NCBI GenBank assembly: GCA_905221605.1
Contig: CAJNDS010000843.1
Coordinates: 1 to 60,832 of the forward strand
Source: Symbiodinium natans
Lineage: Eukaryota > Sar > Dinophyceae > Suessiales > Symbiodiniaceae
Reading direction: 5' to 3'
Length of the DNA: 60,832 nucleotides
Positions 11,533-23,400 of the stretch are shown piece after piece (position 1 is the stretch's first letter; each line of letters starts with the position of its first letter). Below the pieces are notes generated by a model. That model worked only from the letters and a program-made list of their open reading frames with translations. It was not told the origin of the DNA and did no database searches. Position numbers and translations under genes: made by a program.

Positions 11533-12105
11533 AGGCCGGGCAACACATTTCCTAAAGTAGTTAGTGTCGTTTTGGTGACCAGAGCCGGGCGACACATTTC
11601 CTACAGTAGTTAGTTGTTTTAGTGGCAAAAACCGGGCGACACAATTCCTAAACTAGTTGGTGGTTTCTGTGGCCAAAGCCGGGCGACACATTTCCTAAAG
11701 TAGTTAGTCGTTTTAGTGGCCAAAACCGGGCGACACAATTCCTAAAGTAGTTAATCGTTTTAGTGGCCAAAGCCGGGCGACACATTTCCTAAAGTAGTTA
11801 GTGTCGTGTTAGTGACCAAAGCCGGGCGACACTTTTTTTCCTAAATTAGTTAGTAGTTTTTGAGACCAAAACCGGGCGACACATTTCCTAAACTAGTTCG
11901 TCGTTTTAGTGACCAAAACCGGGCGACACATGTCCTAAAGTAGTTACTCGTTTTGGTGACCAAAACCGGGCGTCACATGTCCTAAAGTAGTTAGTCGCTT
12001 TAGTGACCAAAGCCGGGCGACACATTTCCTAAAGTAGTTAGTCGTTTTAGTGACCAAAGCCGGGCGAAAATTTTCTTAAACTACTTAGTCGTTGTAGTGA
12101 CGATG
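11533..12105. repeat. Tandem repeat, 47-49 bp, about 12 copies
   Basis: Each unit starts with A/GCCGGGCGACACA and continues TTTCCTAAAGTAGTTAGT plus a T-rich stretch ending in a GACCAAA-like motif. Twelve starts can be located between 11,533 and 12,058. Copies differ by several substitutions and 1-2 bp indels. The repeats directly adjoin one another, so there are no spacers. Confidence 0.9.
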
Positions 12106-12239
12106 TTTCACCTCTTGTCTATTGTTGCTAAGCGGAAAAATGCTTTTACAAAAAAACAAGAAAGCTGAAAACAACTACAAAGCCCTAGACAAGGTAGTCT
12201 TTCAACTTTTTGGCCACCCCTATATATGGTTGTCCTTAT

Positions 12240-12440
12240 ATAACCCTAAACCCTAAACCCTACACCCTAAACCCTAAACCCCTAAACCCTAAGCCCTAAA
12301 CCGTAAACCCTAAACCCTAACCCCTAAACCCTAGGCGGGGGGGGGGTCCCGTGGTGGTGGTGGTGGTCCCGTGGTGGTGGTGGTCCTGTGGTGGTGGTCC
12401 GTGGTGGTGGGGAGGGGAGGGGGGGGGGGGGGGGGGGGTG
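12240..12440. repeat. CCCTAAA array followed by GGT/poly-G tract
   Basis: About twelve CCCTAAA-type units are followed by GGGGGGGGTCCCGTGGTGG-type repeats and an 18-base poly-G. The open frames here (poly-Val/Trp or poly-Pro) are simple-repeat artefacts. Confidence 0.85.
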
Positions 12441-12443
12441 TGC

Positions 12444-12560
12444 AGCTTAAATAGGGTTTATTTGGAAGCTGGCACTCGTGTTCACAAGAGGAAAAAAGGC
12501 CCCAAAACGTATACTTATTTACAAGAGCCAACTTCCAAATAGACCCTATTTTAGGTCCTA
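12444..12560. mobile_element. MITE-like element with AAATAGGGTTTATTTGGAAG ends
   Basis: The left arm GCTTAAATAGGGTTTATTTG and the right arm CCAAATAGACCCTATTTTAG are inverted copies, extending to GGAAGCTGGC/AGCCAACTTCC. A single arm recurs at about 31,345-31,370 in the other orientation. No coding sequence. Confidence 0.65.
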
Positions 12561-12564
12561 GGGG

Positions 12565-14878
12565 GGGTCCCAGGCCTGAATTAAATATGAAGGCCCCGAT
12601 TTAAATATGAATATTTAATTCTGGAGCTTCATATTTAAATTATTTAATTCGGGCCCGGGAATTAAATAATTTGAATAATTTAAATAATTTAAATCCTGGA
12701 GGGGGGGGGGGGCGGGCCTCCTCCCGCAGGAGGAATTAAATAATTTAAATATGAAGGCCCCGAATTAAATATTAATATTTAATTCGGAGCCTTCATATTT
12801 AAATTATTTAATTCTTCCTGCGGGAGGAGGCCCGCCCCCCCCCTCCAGGATTTAAAATATATTTAAATTATTTAAATTATTTAAATTATTTAATTCCCGG
12901 GCCCGATTTAAATAATTTAAATATGAAGGCCACGATTTAAATATGAATATTTAATTCGGGAGCTTCATATTTAAATTATTTAATTCGGGCCCGGGAATTA
13001 AATAATTTAAATAATTTAAATCCTGGAGGGGGGGGGGCGGGCCTCCTCCCGCAGGAAGAATTAAATAATTTAAATATGAAGGCCCCGAATTAAATATTAA
13101 TATTTAATTCGGGGCCTTCATATTTAAATTATTTAATTCCTCCTGCGGGAGGAGGCCCGGCCCCCCCCCCTCCAGGATTTAAAATATTTAAATTATTTAG
13201 ATTATTTAAATTATTTAAATTATTTAATTCCCGGGCCCGATTTAAATAATTTAAATATGAAGCTCCCGAATTAAATGTTCATATTTAAATCGTGGCCTTC
13301 ATATTTAAATTATTTAAATCGGGCCCGGGAATTAAATAATTTAAATAATTTAAATAATTTAAATATTTTAAATCCTGGAGGGGGGGGGGCCGGGCCTCCT
13401 CCCGCAGGAGGAATTAAATAATTTAAATATGAAGGCCCCGAATTAAATATTAATATTTAATTCGGGGCCTTCATATTTAAATTATTTAATTCCTCCTGCG
13501 GGAGGAGGCCCGGCCCCCCCCCCTCCCAGATTTAAATTATTTAAATTATTTAAACTATTTAAATTATTTAAATTATTTAATTCCCGGGCCCGATTTAAAT
13601 AATTTAAATACGAAGGCCACGATTTAAATATGAATATTTAATTCGGGAGCTTCATATTTAAATTATTTAATTCGGGCCCGGGAATTAAATAATTTAAATA
13701 ATTTAAATCCTGGAGGGGGGGGGGCGGGCCTCCTCCCGCAGGAAGAATTAAATAATTTAAATATGAAGGCCCCGAATTAAATATTAATATTTAATTCGGG
13801 GCCTTCATATTTAAATTATTTAATTCCTCCTGCGGGAGGAGGCCCGGCCCCCCCCCCTCCAGGATTTAAATTATTTTAAATTATTTAAATTATTTAAATT
13901 ATTTAATTCCCGGGCCCGATTTAAATAATTTAAATATGAAGCTCCCGAATTAAATATTCATATTTAAATCGTGGCCTTCATATTTAAATTATTTAAATCG
14001 GGCCCGGGAATTAAATAATTTAAATAATTTTAAATAATTTAAATAATTTAAATAATTTAAATCCGGGAGGGGGGGGGGGCCGGGCCTCCTTTTGCAGGAG
14101 GAATTAAATTAAATAATTTAAATATGAAGGCCCCGAATTAAATATTCATATTTAAATCGAGGCCTTCATATTTAAATTATTTAATTCCTCCTGGGGGAGG
14201 AGGCCCCCCCCCCTCCAGGATTTAAATTATTTAAATTATTTAATTCCCGGGCCCGATTTAAATAATTTAAATATGAAGGCCACGGTTTAAATATGAATAT
14301 TTAATTCGGGAGCTTCATATTTAAATCATCTAATTCGGGCCCGGGAATTAAATAATTTAAATAATTTAAATAATTTAAATAATTTAAATCCGGGAGGGGG
14401 GGGGGGCCGGGCCTCCTTTTGCAGGAGGAATTAAAAATTTTCAATATGAAGGCCCCGAATTAAATATTCATATTTAAATCGAGGCCTTCATATTTAAATT
14501 ATTTAATTCCTCCTGGGGGAGGAGGCCCGCCCCCCCACCCCTCCAGGATTTAAATTATTTAAATTATTTAAATTATTAAAATTCTTTAAATGTTTTTAAA
14601 TTATTTAATTCCCGGGCCCGATTTAAATAATTTAAATATGAAGGCCACGATTTAAATATGAATATTTAATTCGGGAGCTTCATATTTAAATTATGTAAAT
14701 CGGGCCCGGGAATTAAATAATTTAAATAATTTAAATAATTTAAATCCTGGAGGGGGGGGGGCCGGGCTTCCTCCCGCAGGAGGAATTAAATAATTTAAAT
14801 ATGAAGGCCCCGAATTAAATATTCATATTTAAATCGGGGCCTTCATATTTAAATTATTTAATTCCTCCTGCGGGAGGG
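12565..14878. repeat. Satellite of giant AT/GC palindromes, about seven units
   Basis: Units of about 325-360 bp repeat from about 12,565 to 14,878; the motif CCTCCTCCCGCAGGA or its variants recurs about seven times. Each unit is a near-perfect palindrome built from ATTTAAATTATTTAATTC blocks, poly-G/poly-C tracts and a centre such as GAATTAAATATTAATATTTA. Arms exceed 100 bp. No genes. A fragment of the same family is at 16,990-17,080. Confidence 0.9.
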
Positions 14879-14889
14879 CCCCCTCAATC

Positions 14890-15275
14890 AGCTTCATCAT
14901 CATCATCCTCATCCTCATCCGCATCATCATCATCATCTTCATTATCGTCATCATCTTCATCATCTATCATCATCATCTTCATCATCTTCATCATCTTTTT
15001 TCATCATCCCCATCATCTCTCTCATCTCCACGGTTGTTCCAATATGTTTCATGTGCATCCTTGACATCAATGATCCCAATCAGCTTCATCATCATCTTCA
15101 TCATCTTCATCATCTTCATCATCTTCATCATTTTCATCATCTTCATCATCTTCATCATCTTCATCATCTTCATCATCTTCATCATCTTCATCATCTTCAT
15201 CATCTTCATCATCTTCATCATCTCCATCATCTTCATCATCTTCATGATCTGCTTCATCTGCTTCATCCTTCATCT
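14890..15275. repeat. CATCATCTT microsatellite
   Basis: A nine-base unit (TTCATCATC) is repeated dozens of times, imperfectly to 15,000 and almost perfectly from 15,085. All six frames are low-complexity (poly-Met-Lys, poly-His, poly-Asp), so its open frames are not genes. Confidence 0.95.
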
Positions 15276-15309
15276 GTTTCTTATGTTTCATTGCTTCTTG
15301 GGGCCCAGG

Positions 15310-16765
15310 AGGGCCTGGGGCAGGAGCAACTTTGCCGGTCAAAACTTGCCGGGATCCCCTTGGCACCCTGGAAAAGTGATGCAAATACCACACAAAACGG
15401 GAAAGGGTAGGAACAACTTTGTCGGTCAAAATTTGCCGGGATCCCCTTGGCACCCTGGAAAAGTCCTGCAAATACCACACAAAACGGGAAAGGGTAGGAA
15501 CAACTTTGCCGGTCAAAATTTGCCGGGATCCCCTTGGCACCCTGGAAAAGTCCTGCAAATACCACACAAAACGGGAAAGGGTAGGAACAACATTTGCCGG
15601 TCAAAATTTGCCGGGATTCCCTTGGCACCCCGGAAAAGTGATGCAAATACCACACAAAACGGGAACGGGTAGGAACAACTTTGCGGGTCAAAATTTGCCG
15701 GGATTCCCTTGGCACCCTAGAAAAGTCCTGCAAATACCACACAAAACGGGAAAGGGTAGGAACAACTTTGCCGGTCAAAATTTGCCGGGATTCCCTTGGC
15801 ACCCTAGAAAAGTGATGCAAATACCACACAAAACGGGAAAGGGTAGGAACAACTTTGCCGGTCAAAATTTGCCGGGATCCCCTTGGCACTCGGGAAAAGT
15901 GATGCAAATGCCACACAAAACGGGAACGGGTAGGAACAACTTTGCGGGTCAAAATTTGCCGGGACCCCCTTGGCACCCGGGAAAAGTGATGCAAATACCA
16001 CACAAAACGGGAAAGGGTAGGAACAACTTTGCCGGTCAAAATTTGCCGGGATCCCCTTGGCACCCTGGAAAAGTGATGCAAATACCACACAAAACGGGAA
16101 CGGGTAGGAACAACTTTGCCGGTCAAAATTTGCCGGGATTCCCTTGGCACCCTGGAAAAGTCCTGCAAATACCACACAAAACGGGAAAGGGTAGGAACAA
16201 CTTTGCGGGTCAAAATTTGCCGGGATTCCCTTGGCACCGGGATTCCCTTGGCACCCTGGAAAAGTCCTGCAAATACCACACAAAACGGGAAAGGGTAGGA
16301 ACAACTTTGCCGGTCAAAATTTGCCGGGATCCCCTTGGCACTCGGGAAAAGTGATGCAAATACCACACAAAACGGGAACGGGTAGGAACAACTTTGCGGG
16401 TCAAAATTTGCCGGGATTCCCTTGGCACCCTGGAAAAGTCCTGCAAATACCACACAAAACGGGAAAGGGTAGGAACAACTTTGCCGGTCAAAATTTGCCG
16501 GGATTCCCTTGGCACCCTGGAAAAGTCCTGCAAATACCACACAAAACGGGAAAGGGTAGGAACAACTTTGCGGGTCAAAATTTGCCGGGATTCCCTTGGC
16601 ACCCTGGAAAAGTCCTGCAAATACCACACAAAACGGGAAAGGGTAGGAACAACTTTGCCGGTCAAAATTTGCCGGGATCCCCTTGGCACTCGGGAAAAGT
16701 GATGCAAATACCACACAAAACGGGAACGGGTAGGAACAACTTTGCGGGTCAAAATTTGCCGCCTT
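15310..16765 (+). repeat. 88 bp satellite, forward array, about 16 copies
   Basis: The 88 bp unit contains GTCAAAATTTGCCGGGAT, CTTGGCACCC, AAAAGT and CAAATACCACACAAAACGGG. About sixteen copies run head to tail, with a 16 bp internal duplication near 16,225-16,253. Because 88 is not a multiple of three, long apparent ORFs (up to 524 codons) simply cycle through three translations of the unit. Copy variation is limited to a few positions. Confidence 0.95.
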
Positions 16766-17095
16766 CGTATGCCATGAGAAATGCGCGGCTCGATTTGGCC
16801 AAATTTTGCCCGGAGGCTGCCCGGCAAAATTTGGCCAAATCGGGCCCCTGGACATTGAAATGAAATCAATTTTTCAATTCCCCGATACTAAATCACGAGC
16901 CCGGGCCTCCCCCTCAACACTAAATTACGAGCCCGGGCCTCCCCCCAATACTGAATTACGAGCGCGGGCCTCCCCCCAATACTAAAGTACGAGCCGGGGA
17001 ATTAAATAATTTAAATAATTTTAATGCCCGGACGCCCCCCCTGGGGCATTTAAATTATTTAAATTATTTAATTCCTGACCCCCCAACCCCGACCC
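16766..17095. repeat. Spacer between opposed satellite arrays
   Basis: It holds a perfect hairpin around 16,791-16,842 with 20-base arms (GATTTGGCCAAATTTTGCC and its complement), then four copies of a ~38 bp repeat (ACTAAATTACGAGCCCGGGC type) at 16,878-16,995, then a fragment of the AT/GC palindrome family at 16,990-17,080. No gene seen. Confidence 0.8.
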
Positions 17096-18138
17096 GCAAA
17101 TGTTGTTCCTACCCTTTTCCGTTGCGTGTGGTATTTGCAGGACTTTTGCAGGGTGCCAAGGGGATCCCGGCAAATTTTGACCCGCAAATGTTGTTCCTAC
17201 CCTTTTTCGTTTTGTGTGGTATTTGCAGGACTTCTGCAGGGTGCCAAGGGAATCCCGGCAAATTTTGACCCGCAAATGTTGTTCCTACACTATTCCGATT
17301 TGTGTGGCATTTGCAGGGCTTTCGCAGGGTGCCAAGGGGATCCCGGCAAATTTTGACCCGCAAATGTTGTTCCTACCCTTTTCCGTTTTGTGTGGCATTT
17401 GCAGGACTTTTGCAGGGTGCCAAGGGGATCCCGGCAAATTTTGACCCGCAAATGTTGTTCCTACCCTTTTTCGTTTTGTGTGGTATTTGCAGGACTTTTG
17501 CAGGGTGCCAAGGGAATCCCGGCAAATTTTGACCCGCAAATGTTGTTCCTACCCTATTCCCGTTTGTGTGGCATTTGCAGGACTTTTGCAGGGTGCCAAG
17601 GGGATCCCGGCAAATTTTGACCCGCAAATGTTGTTCCTACCCTTTTCCGTTTTGTGTGGCATTTGCAGGACTTTTGCAGGGTGCCAAGGGGATCCCGGCA
17701 AATTTTGACCCGCAAATGTTGTTCCTACCCTTTTTCGTTTTGTGTGGTATTTGCAGGACTTTTGCAGGGTGCCAAGGGGATCCCGGCAAATTTTGACCCG
17801 CAAATGTTGTTCCTACCTTTTTCCGTTTTGTGTGGTATTTGCAGGACTTTTGCAGGGTGCCAAGGGGATCCCGGCAAATTTTGACCCGCAAATGTTGTTC
17901 CTACCCTTTCCGTTTTGTGTGGCATTTGCAGGACTTTTGCAGGGTGCCAAGGGGATCCCGGCAAATTTTGACCCGCAAATGTTGTTCCTACCCTTTTCCG
18001 TTTTGTGTGGTATTTGCAGGACTTTTGCAGGTTGCCAAGGGGATCCCGGCAAATTTTGACCCGCAAATGTTGTTCCTACCCTTTTCCGTTTTGTGTGGTA
18101 TTTGCAGGACTTTTGCAGGGTGCCAAGGGGATCCCGGT
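17096..18138 (-). repeat. 88 bp satellite, inverted array, about 12 copies
   Basis: Twelve starts (GCAAATGTTGTTCC) lie at a regular 88 bp spacing from 17,096 to 18,062. The unit is the reverse complement of the 15,310-16,765 repeat. The last copy is cut at GGGGATCCCGG, directly joined to the C/T-rich repeat. Together the two arrays form a large inverted repeat around a 330 bp spacer. Confidence 0.95.
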
Positions 18139-20073
18139 CTCCTGTCTTCATTTCTCCTCCATGATTTTCATTGCTCTTCCCATGAAAATTGCTTCCTTTT
18201 GATCTCTCCTCTCTCCTTTCTCTCTCCCTTCTCTTCTCTTGTTCTCTTTTGAATCTCAAAATCACACCAAAGGAAGCTTCTTTTCCTTATTGAATGAAAA
18301 AGAAAAACAAGAAAAGAGATAGGTAAAGACACTGAAGAGCTCCACTGCCTATTGTTTCATTCCCTTTCCTCTCTTTCTATGTGTTGTTTCCTTGTCGTTT
18401 CAGAAAGCTAGCAAAATAAGAGCAAGGGGGCTTCCTGAAGAGGAGAGAGGGCACCTATTTTTTTAATTATAGAGGGGAAAGCGAGAGACAAGGAAGGGAG
18501 AGATGATAGATAAAGAAGAGTGCTATCCGTCTCCTTGTTTCTTGTGTCTTCTCTTCTTTTCAGTTCATCATATTCCTCTTTTCGGCCTGTCTCTTCTGCT
18601 CTTTTCCTTACCCTTCTCCTTTTCAAGTTCTTCCAATTTAGTTTTTCTGTTTCGAAAAGAAAGAGGGAAGGGAGAGAGAAGGGCGAGAGGATAGATAAAG
18701 AAGAGTGCCATCTTCTTTGCGCCTTGTTTTGTCTCTCCATCTTCTTTGTTCATCTCTCTTCTATTCTTTTCTTGGCTCTTCCCATTAGAATTGTGTTCCT
18801 TTTATCTCTCCTCTCTCCTTCTCTTTCCCTTGTCTTCTCCTGTTCCCCTTTAAATGACAAAAACACAAGAAAGGAAGAAGAGGGGAATGGAGGCCCTTTT
18901 CCGGTATTCTCCTGTTGCAATGAATAAGGAAAAGAGCATAGGACTGGCCTGCTTGTTGTGGCCACATACAGTTGCGCTTCCAGCAAAATGGCAACCTTGT
19001 TATCTCGTCTCACTTCTCTTTCCCTTCTCTCCTTCTGTTTCCTTTTGACTGATAAACCACAAGAAAGGAACTTGTGTGATAAGGCAGTGGAAGGGTAAGC
19101 AGAGGGTGACTCCTGGCGCGTGGACCGGTCCATACTTCATCATACCCCTCCTCTCGGCCTATCTCTTCTGTTCCTTTCCTTACCCTTCTCCTTCTCATAG
19201 TTCTTCCTTTTTGTTTTCTTATTTCGAAAAGAAAGAGGGAAGGGAGAGAGAAGGGAGAGAGGATAGATAAAGAAGAGTGCCATCTTCTCTGCGCCTTGTT
19301 TTGTCTCTCCCACTTCTCTATTCATCTCTCTTCTATTCTTTTCTTTGCTCTTCCCATTAACAATGCAATCCTTTTGTCTCTCCTCTCTCCTTCTCTTTCC
19401 CTTCTCTTCTCCTGTTCCCCTTTAAATGACAAAAGCGCAAGAAAGGAAGAACAAGAGGGGAATGGAGGCCATGCTCCTTTCTTTTCCAATGGATGGGGAA
19501 AGCGAGCGGGGTTGGCTCCTTGTCCGTAGACCCTCCCCATGCTGCAGCAAATCCCTCCTCTCGCCCTATCGCCTCTGTTCTTTTCCTTGTTCCCAAACGG
19601 AAAAAGAAAACGGGTTCCTTTACATGTTCATTGTTCTTCCTTTTGTTTTTATTTGAAAGGGAAAGATAAGAAAGAGAGGAAAGAAGAAAACGAGCACCAT
19701 CTTCTCTTTGCCTGATTTTGCACCTCCCTCTCCTGTCTTCATTTCTCTTCCATGATTTTCATTGCTCTTCCCATGAAAATTGCTTCCTTTTGATCTCTCC
19801 TCTCCCCTTTCTCTCTCCCTTCTCTTCTCTTGTTCTCTTTTGAATCTCAAAATCACACCAAAGGAAGCTTCTTTTCCTTATTGAATGAAAAAGAAAAACA
19901 AGAAAAGAGATAGGTAAAGACACTGAAGAGCTCCACTGCCTATTGTTTCATTCCCTTTCCTCTCTTTCTATGTGTTGTTTCCTTGTCGTTTCAGAAAGCT
20001 AGCAAAATAAGAGCAAGGGGGCTTCCTGAAGAGGAGAGAGGGCACCTATTTTTTTAATTATAGAGGGGAAAGC
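18139..20073. repeat. C/T-rich long tandem units 1 and 2a
   Basis: A unit starting TCTCCTGTCTTCATTTCTC begins at 18,139, again at 19,731 and again at 30,284. It is pyrimidine-rich on the plus strand and internally built of 200-300 bp subrepeats (TAAAGAAGAGTGCCATCTTC and CCTTTAAATGACAAAA recur). Apparent short ORFs are serine/leucine-rich repeat artefacts. Unit 1 lacks about 315 bp present in unit 2 (29,181-29,498). Unit 2 is split by the copia element. Confidence 0.85.
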
Positions 20074-20078
20074 GAGAG
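20074..20078. repeat. Target site duplication, left (GAGAG)
   Basis: GAGAG immediately precedes the 5' LTR and is repeated after the 3' LTR at 28,723-28,727. The uninterrupted site (AAAGCGAGAGACAAGG) is preserved in sister units near 18,480 and 30,630, so the duplication is directly demonstrated. Five bases is the usual length for copia integrases. Confidence 0.95.
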
Positions 20079-20246
20079 TAACAAACTTTTCGGTTAGCCA
20101 TGTGCCCCCCCTGTAGAAGTATTTTTCCTTGTCGTTTCACTGCTGCCAACAAGGCTCAAGGGACTGCTGAACAGACCGTGTCCCAGCAAAAGTGCCCGCT
20201 AGTGGTTTCAAGTTCAAGGGTCTGGAACGAACCCTAAATCGTTTTA
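20079..20246 (+). repeat. 5' LTR
   Basis: 168 bp, identical by eye to the 3' LTR at every position. It starts TAACAAACTTTTCGG and ends AAATCGTTTTA, so the termini are TAA...TTA and not the common TG...CA. A CCCTAAA heptamer lies near the right end. The short length suggests a compact promoter, but no TATA-like motif was recognised. Confidence 0.95.
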
Positions 20247-20264
20247 TGGTAGCGGAGCTGAAGG
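20247..20264 (+). other. Primer-binding site
   Basis: TGGTAGCGGAGCTGAAGG directly abuts the 5' LTR. TGGT is the complement of a tRNA CCA end, and TGGTAGCRGAG resembles the 3' end of eukaryotic initiator methionine tRNA, a common copia primer. The exact tRNA cannot be confirmed from this window. Confidence 0.7.
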
Positions 20265-20422
20265 CCTAGACCTTTGGTTCAAAGTGAGCCCAAGAAAGCG
20301 CTCTGGAGGAGCGAGGACTGAAGTCCAAAAGAGCCTTGGGCCAGCTACCAAGCGAGCTCCTTAAGGGAGACTGTAAGCGAGGCTGAGAGGAGCCTGGAAG
20401 TGAGAAAGAGAAGAAAAGTGTG

Positions 20423-23400
20423 ATGCAAGAAGGAGATCCTGCTGGAGCAGGAGCTCAAGAGCATGGAGGAGACACTCCAAGCGATACTCCAATGGCTAGG
20501 CCAGCTGGAGGAGGATTGCCCCCAGGTCTCGGGGGAGCATCGTTTCAAGAAGTGATGGGAAGTTTGGCCGCAGCAGCCAATGCTTTGGCTGGAGCTGCAG
20601 GATCTGCGGGATCAGGCCAGAGGAGTTATGACTCAGCAGCAAAGCTGGTAAAGAGTCCAGAAGTGTTTGCTCCAAAGAATTTAGAGGAAGAAGTTTCACA
20701 ATGGCCAGACTGGAGTTTTAGCTTCAGGGTGTTTGTAGGATTTGTAGATCCTAAGTATGCCGAAGAGTTGGTTAGGGTAGAGTCAGGACCGTTGAATCCG
20801 GCTCTGTATTCGCAAGAAGAGAAAGAGAGGAGCATCAAGCTCTATGCGATTTTGGCTTCATATCTGAGGAATCGTCCTCTGAAGTTGTTGAAGTCCGAAG
20901 GAAGTCAGGATGGCTACAGTGTGTGGAAGAAGTTGTTTCAGGAGTTGGAGCCGTCGAGCAGAACAAGAGGACTGGCAATGGCTCAGGCCCTCGTTAGTTT
21001 CCCAGCAATGACCAAGGGAACTTCCATCCTGGACTACCTGCTCACCTACGAGAAGCTGGTGGGTGAATACGAGAAAGTTTCAGGAGCGAGGTATGATGAG
21101 AACCTCAAGATCGGCACGGTGCTGAAAGGATTGCCGAATGAGTTGAGAAAGCATATTCTGGTTGGACTTAGTCCTACTACGAGTTACACGGACATCCGAA
21201 GGAAGTTGCTCGAGTACGAGAGGAGTACGCAGTCTTGGAATGCAGAGAACATCTTGCAGTCCTTCAGCATGGAAGGACCAACAAAGCATACGCCGTACAA
21301 CGGACCTCAAGCGATGGAAGTGGATCGAGTGAAAGGAGGTTACAAAGGAGACAAAGGGAAGTATGGAAAGGAAAGGAACAAAGGAAAAGGTAAAGGAGAG
21401 AAAGGAGGAAAGTCCTTTGGAAAAGGAAGATTTACCAACAAAGGAAAAGGAAAAGGAAAATGGGATACTGGCAAAGAGTCCAAAGGAAAAGGAAAAGACA
21501 GAAACAAGGGAGTTCGCGCGGTGGAAGGTGGCTACGGGTCAACGAAGTTTCAAGGAAGTTGCTACATCTGTGGCAAGCCAGGACATCGAGCCACGGATTG
21601 TTGGCAGAAAGGAGATAAAGGTAAAGGAGGAAAAGGAAAGGTGAGATACGTGGAAGAAGAAGAGACTCAAGGTCAAGGTGACCGAAGCTCTGGGAGCAAT
21701 GCGAGAGCGAACAACGACGAGAGTGGACAAGTGAGAGTCATCACCGCCTCTGCTGCGAGAATGGTTCGAAGAGTTGAAGAGGTGGAAGACCAGGATGAGG
21801 AGCTTGACTTGAATGAAGTGAGCTGGAGAATGAATGAGTTGGAAGTGAGGAGACTCGAAGAGTTCGATCTCACCCTGGGAGATGAAGAGAGCGATGAAGG
21901 TGAGATAGACCCTCACGATGAGTTGATGGAGTGGTACGATTCGAAGCAAACAGGCGAAGAAGTTGGCGAAGTGAGAACGCTACAAGATGAGAAGACTGTG
22001 AAGAACGTTTGCAAAGAGGTTGAGTCGTGCGAAGTTGTGCTTGACAGCGGTGCGGACTGTCATGTGTTGCCTATGGATTGGGCAGAAGAGGTCGGAGAAC
22101 CTTCGACTTTCGAGTACCGACTGAAAGATGCACAGGGAAGAATTATCCCAACACTGCCTGTGAGGCAGCAAGTGAAGTTCGTTTTCTGGAAAGAGTCAGG
22201 AAAGAAGTTGGTTATCACAGACACTGCAGTTTGTGGCAACGTTACCCAACCACTGTTCTCGATTGGGAAGATGTGGAAGCTTGGTTGGGGAACTGTAAGC
22301 GAAGATGGAAAGTTGTGGCTGAAGAAAGGAACTGTTCGAGTTCCATTGCACTTCAAGAGAAATTCTTCAATGGCGATAATGAGTATCAGTCGTGTTGTGA
22401 CTGAGGAGATGAAAGTGCAACCTGTAAGGCTGGAAGAGAATCTTAAGAGAGAGCTCCAGCACAATGAGATTGGGGATTCCTGGTTCGTGCTGGAAGATGG
22501 AACTCCGGCGCGGTTTGACTGGGATGTGACAAGAACATTCGACCCCACCGGTCATTTCCCGAACCACATGTATGAAGGGGAAGGAAGCGAAGGTGACTAT
22601 TTCCCGTATCGAACAACCCTCTTGGGGAAGCTTGAAAGAAAAGGAGGCGCAGTTTCTCCACTGAACGAGGTAGACTGGAATTCTCTGGAGTTCTTTGAGT
22701 GCTCGGAGGAGTGGAAGGATAGAGAGAACGTATCTCTTGGAAGAACCCCAAGCGAGAGGTTTGAAGTGATGATCACTTTGCTGGAGAAAGAGATCAAAGA
22801 GCCCAATGCTTATGGAAGCTTTGAAGGACTGAAAGAGAGAGAAAAAGAGTTTGGAGGAGAAAATCAGCCCATGGAAACAGGAGAGACAACCGAAGCGTTG
22901 GTTCCGAGACAAGAGGAAAAGAAAGAGCATCGAAGCAAAGGCATTCCGGTACTCCCGGAAGACGAGACAGAAGTAATGCTTATTGGACCTCTGAGGATCA
23001 CCCCGACAAGCGAACTGAAGGAGATGAAGGAAGCTTGCAAGTACTTGTATTTGTCAAAGAACGGCTCGAAAGGAGTCCTGTGGCAGAGACTAAAGAAAGA
23101 GGTGGCGACGAACAAGCTGAAGGCGACAGTGCAAATCTCAGAGGACATCAGAAAAGAGTTTGAAAGAGATCCTATCCCAGAAGCACTACCTGCGCTCCCG
23201 AGCCAGGAAGAGATCGAGAAGCATGAGTTGACGCACCTGCCTCGGGCATCATGGTGTGAAGCCTGTCAGGCAGCAAAGAGTCGGGAGGACAACTTTGACG
23301 AAAGTACGGAGAAGCCTCAGCGACCAGTGTTTAGTTTGGACTTTATGTTCACAGGAACCCAAGGAGAAGAAGGAGAAAAAGATCCATTAGCAATTCAGCT

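Noticed and set aside
11533-12105. Possible CRISPR array because of regular 47-49 bp repeats
   Set aside because: Repeats are contiguous without unique spacers, copies vary, and there are no cas-like genes; the context is eukaryotic.
14991-15567. Met-Lys, His or Asp-rich frames
   Set aside because: Produced by the CATCATCTT microsatellite.
15281-16855. A 524-codon minus-strand frame and several 200-300 codon frames
   Set aside because: They are translations of the 88 bp satellite; the period is not a multiple of three, so all frames cycle through the same three peptides.
17096-18138. Possible CRISPR or zinc-finger-type repeat gene
   Set aside because: The 88 bp copies are head-to-tail with no spacers, and no frame carries a repeated domain in phase.
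18503-19656. Numerous 60-140 codon Ser/Leu/Phe-rich frames
   Set aside because: Low-complexity pyrimidine-rich DNA repeated at 28,760-30,208 with the same frames; no start context or domain.
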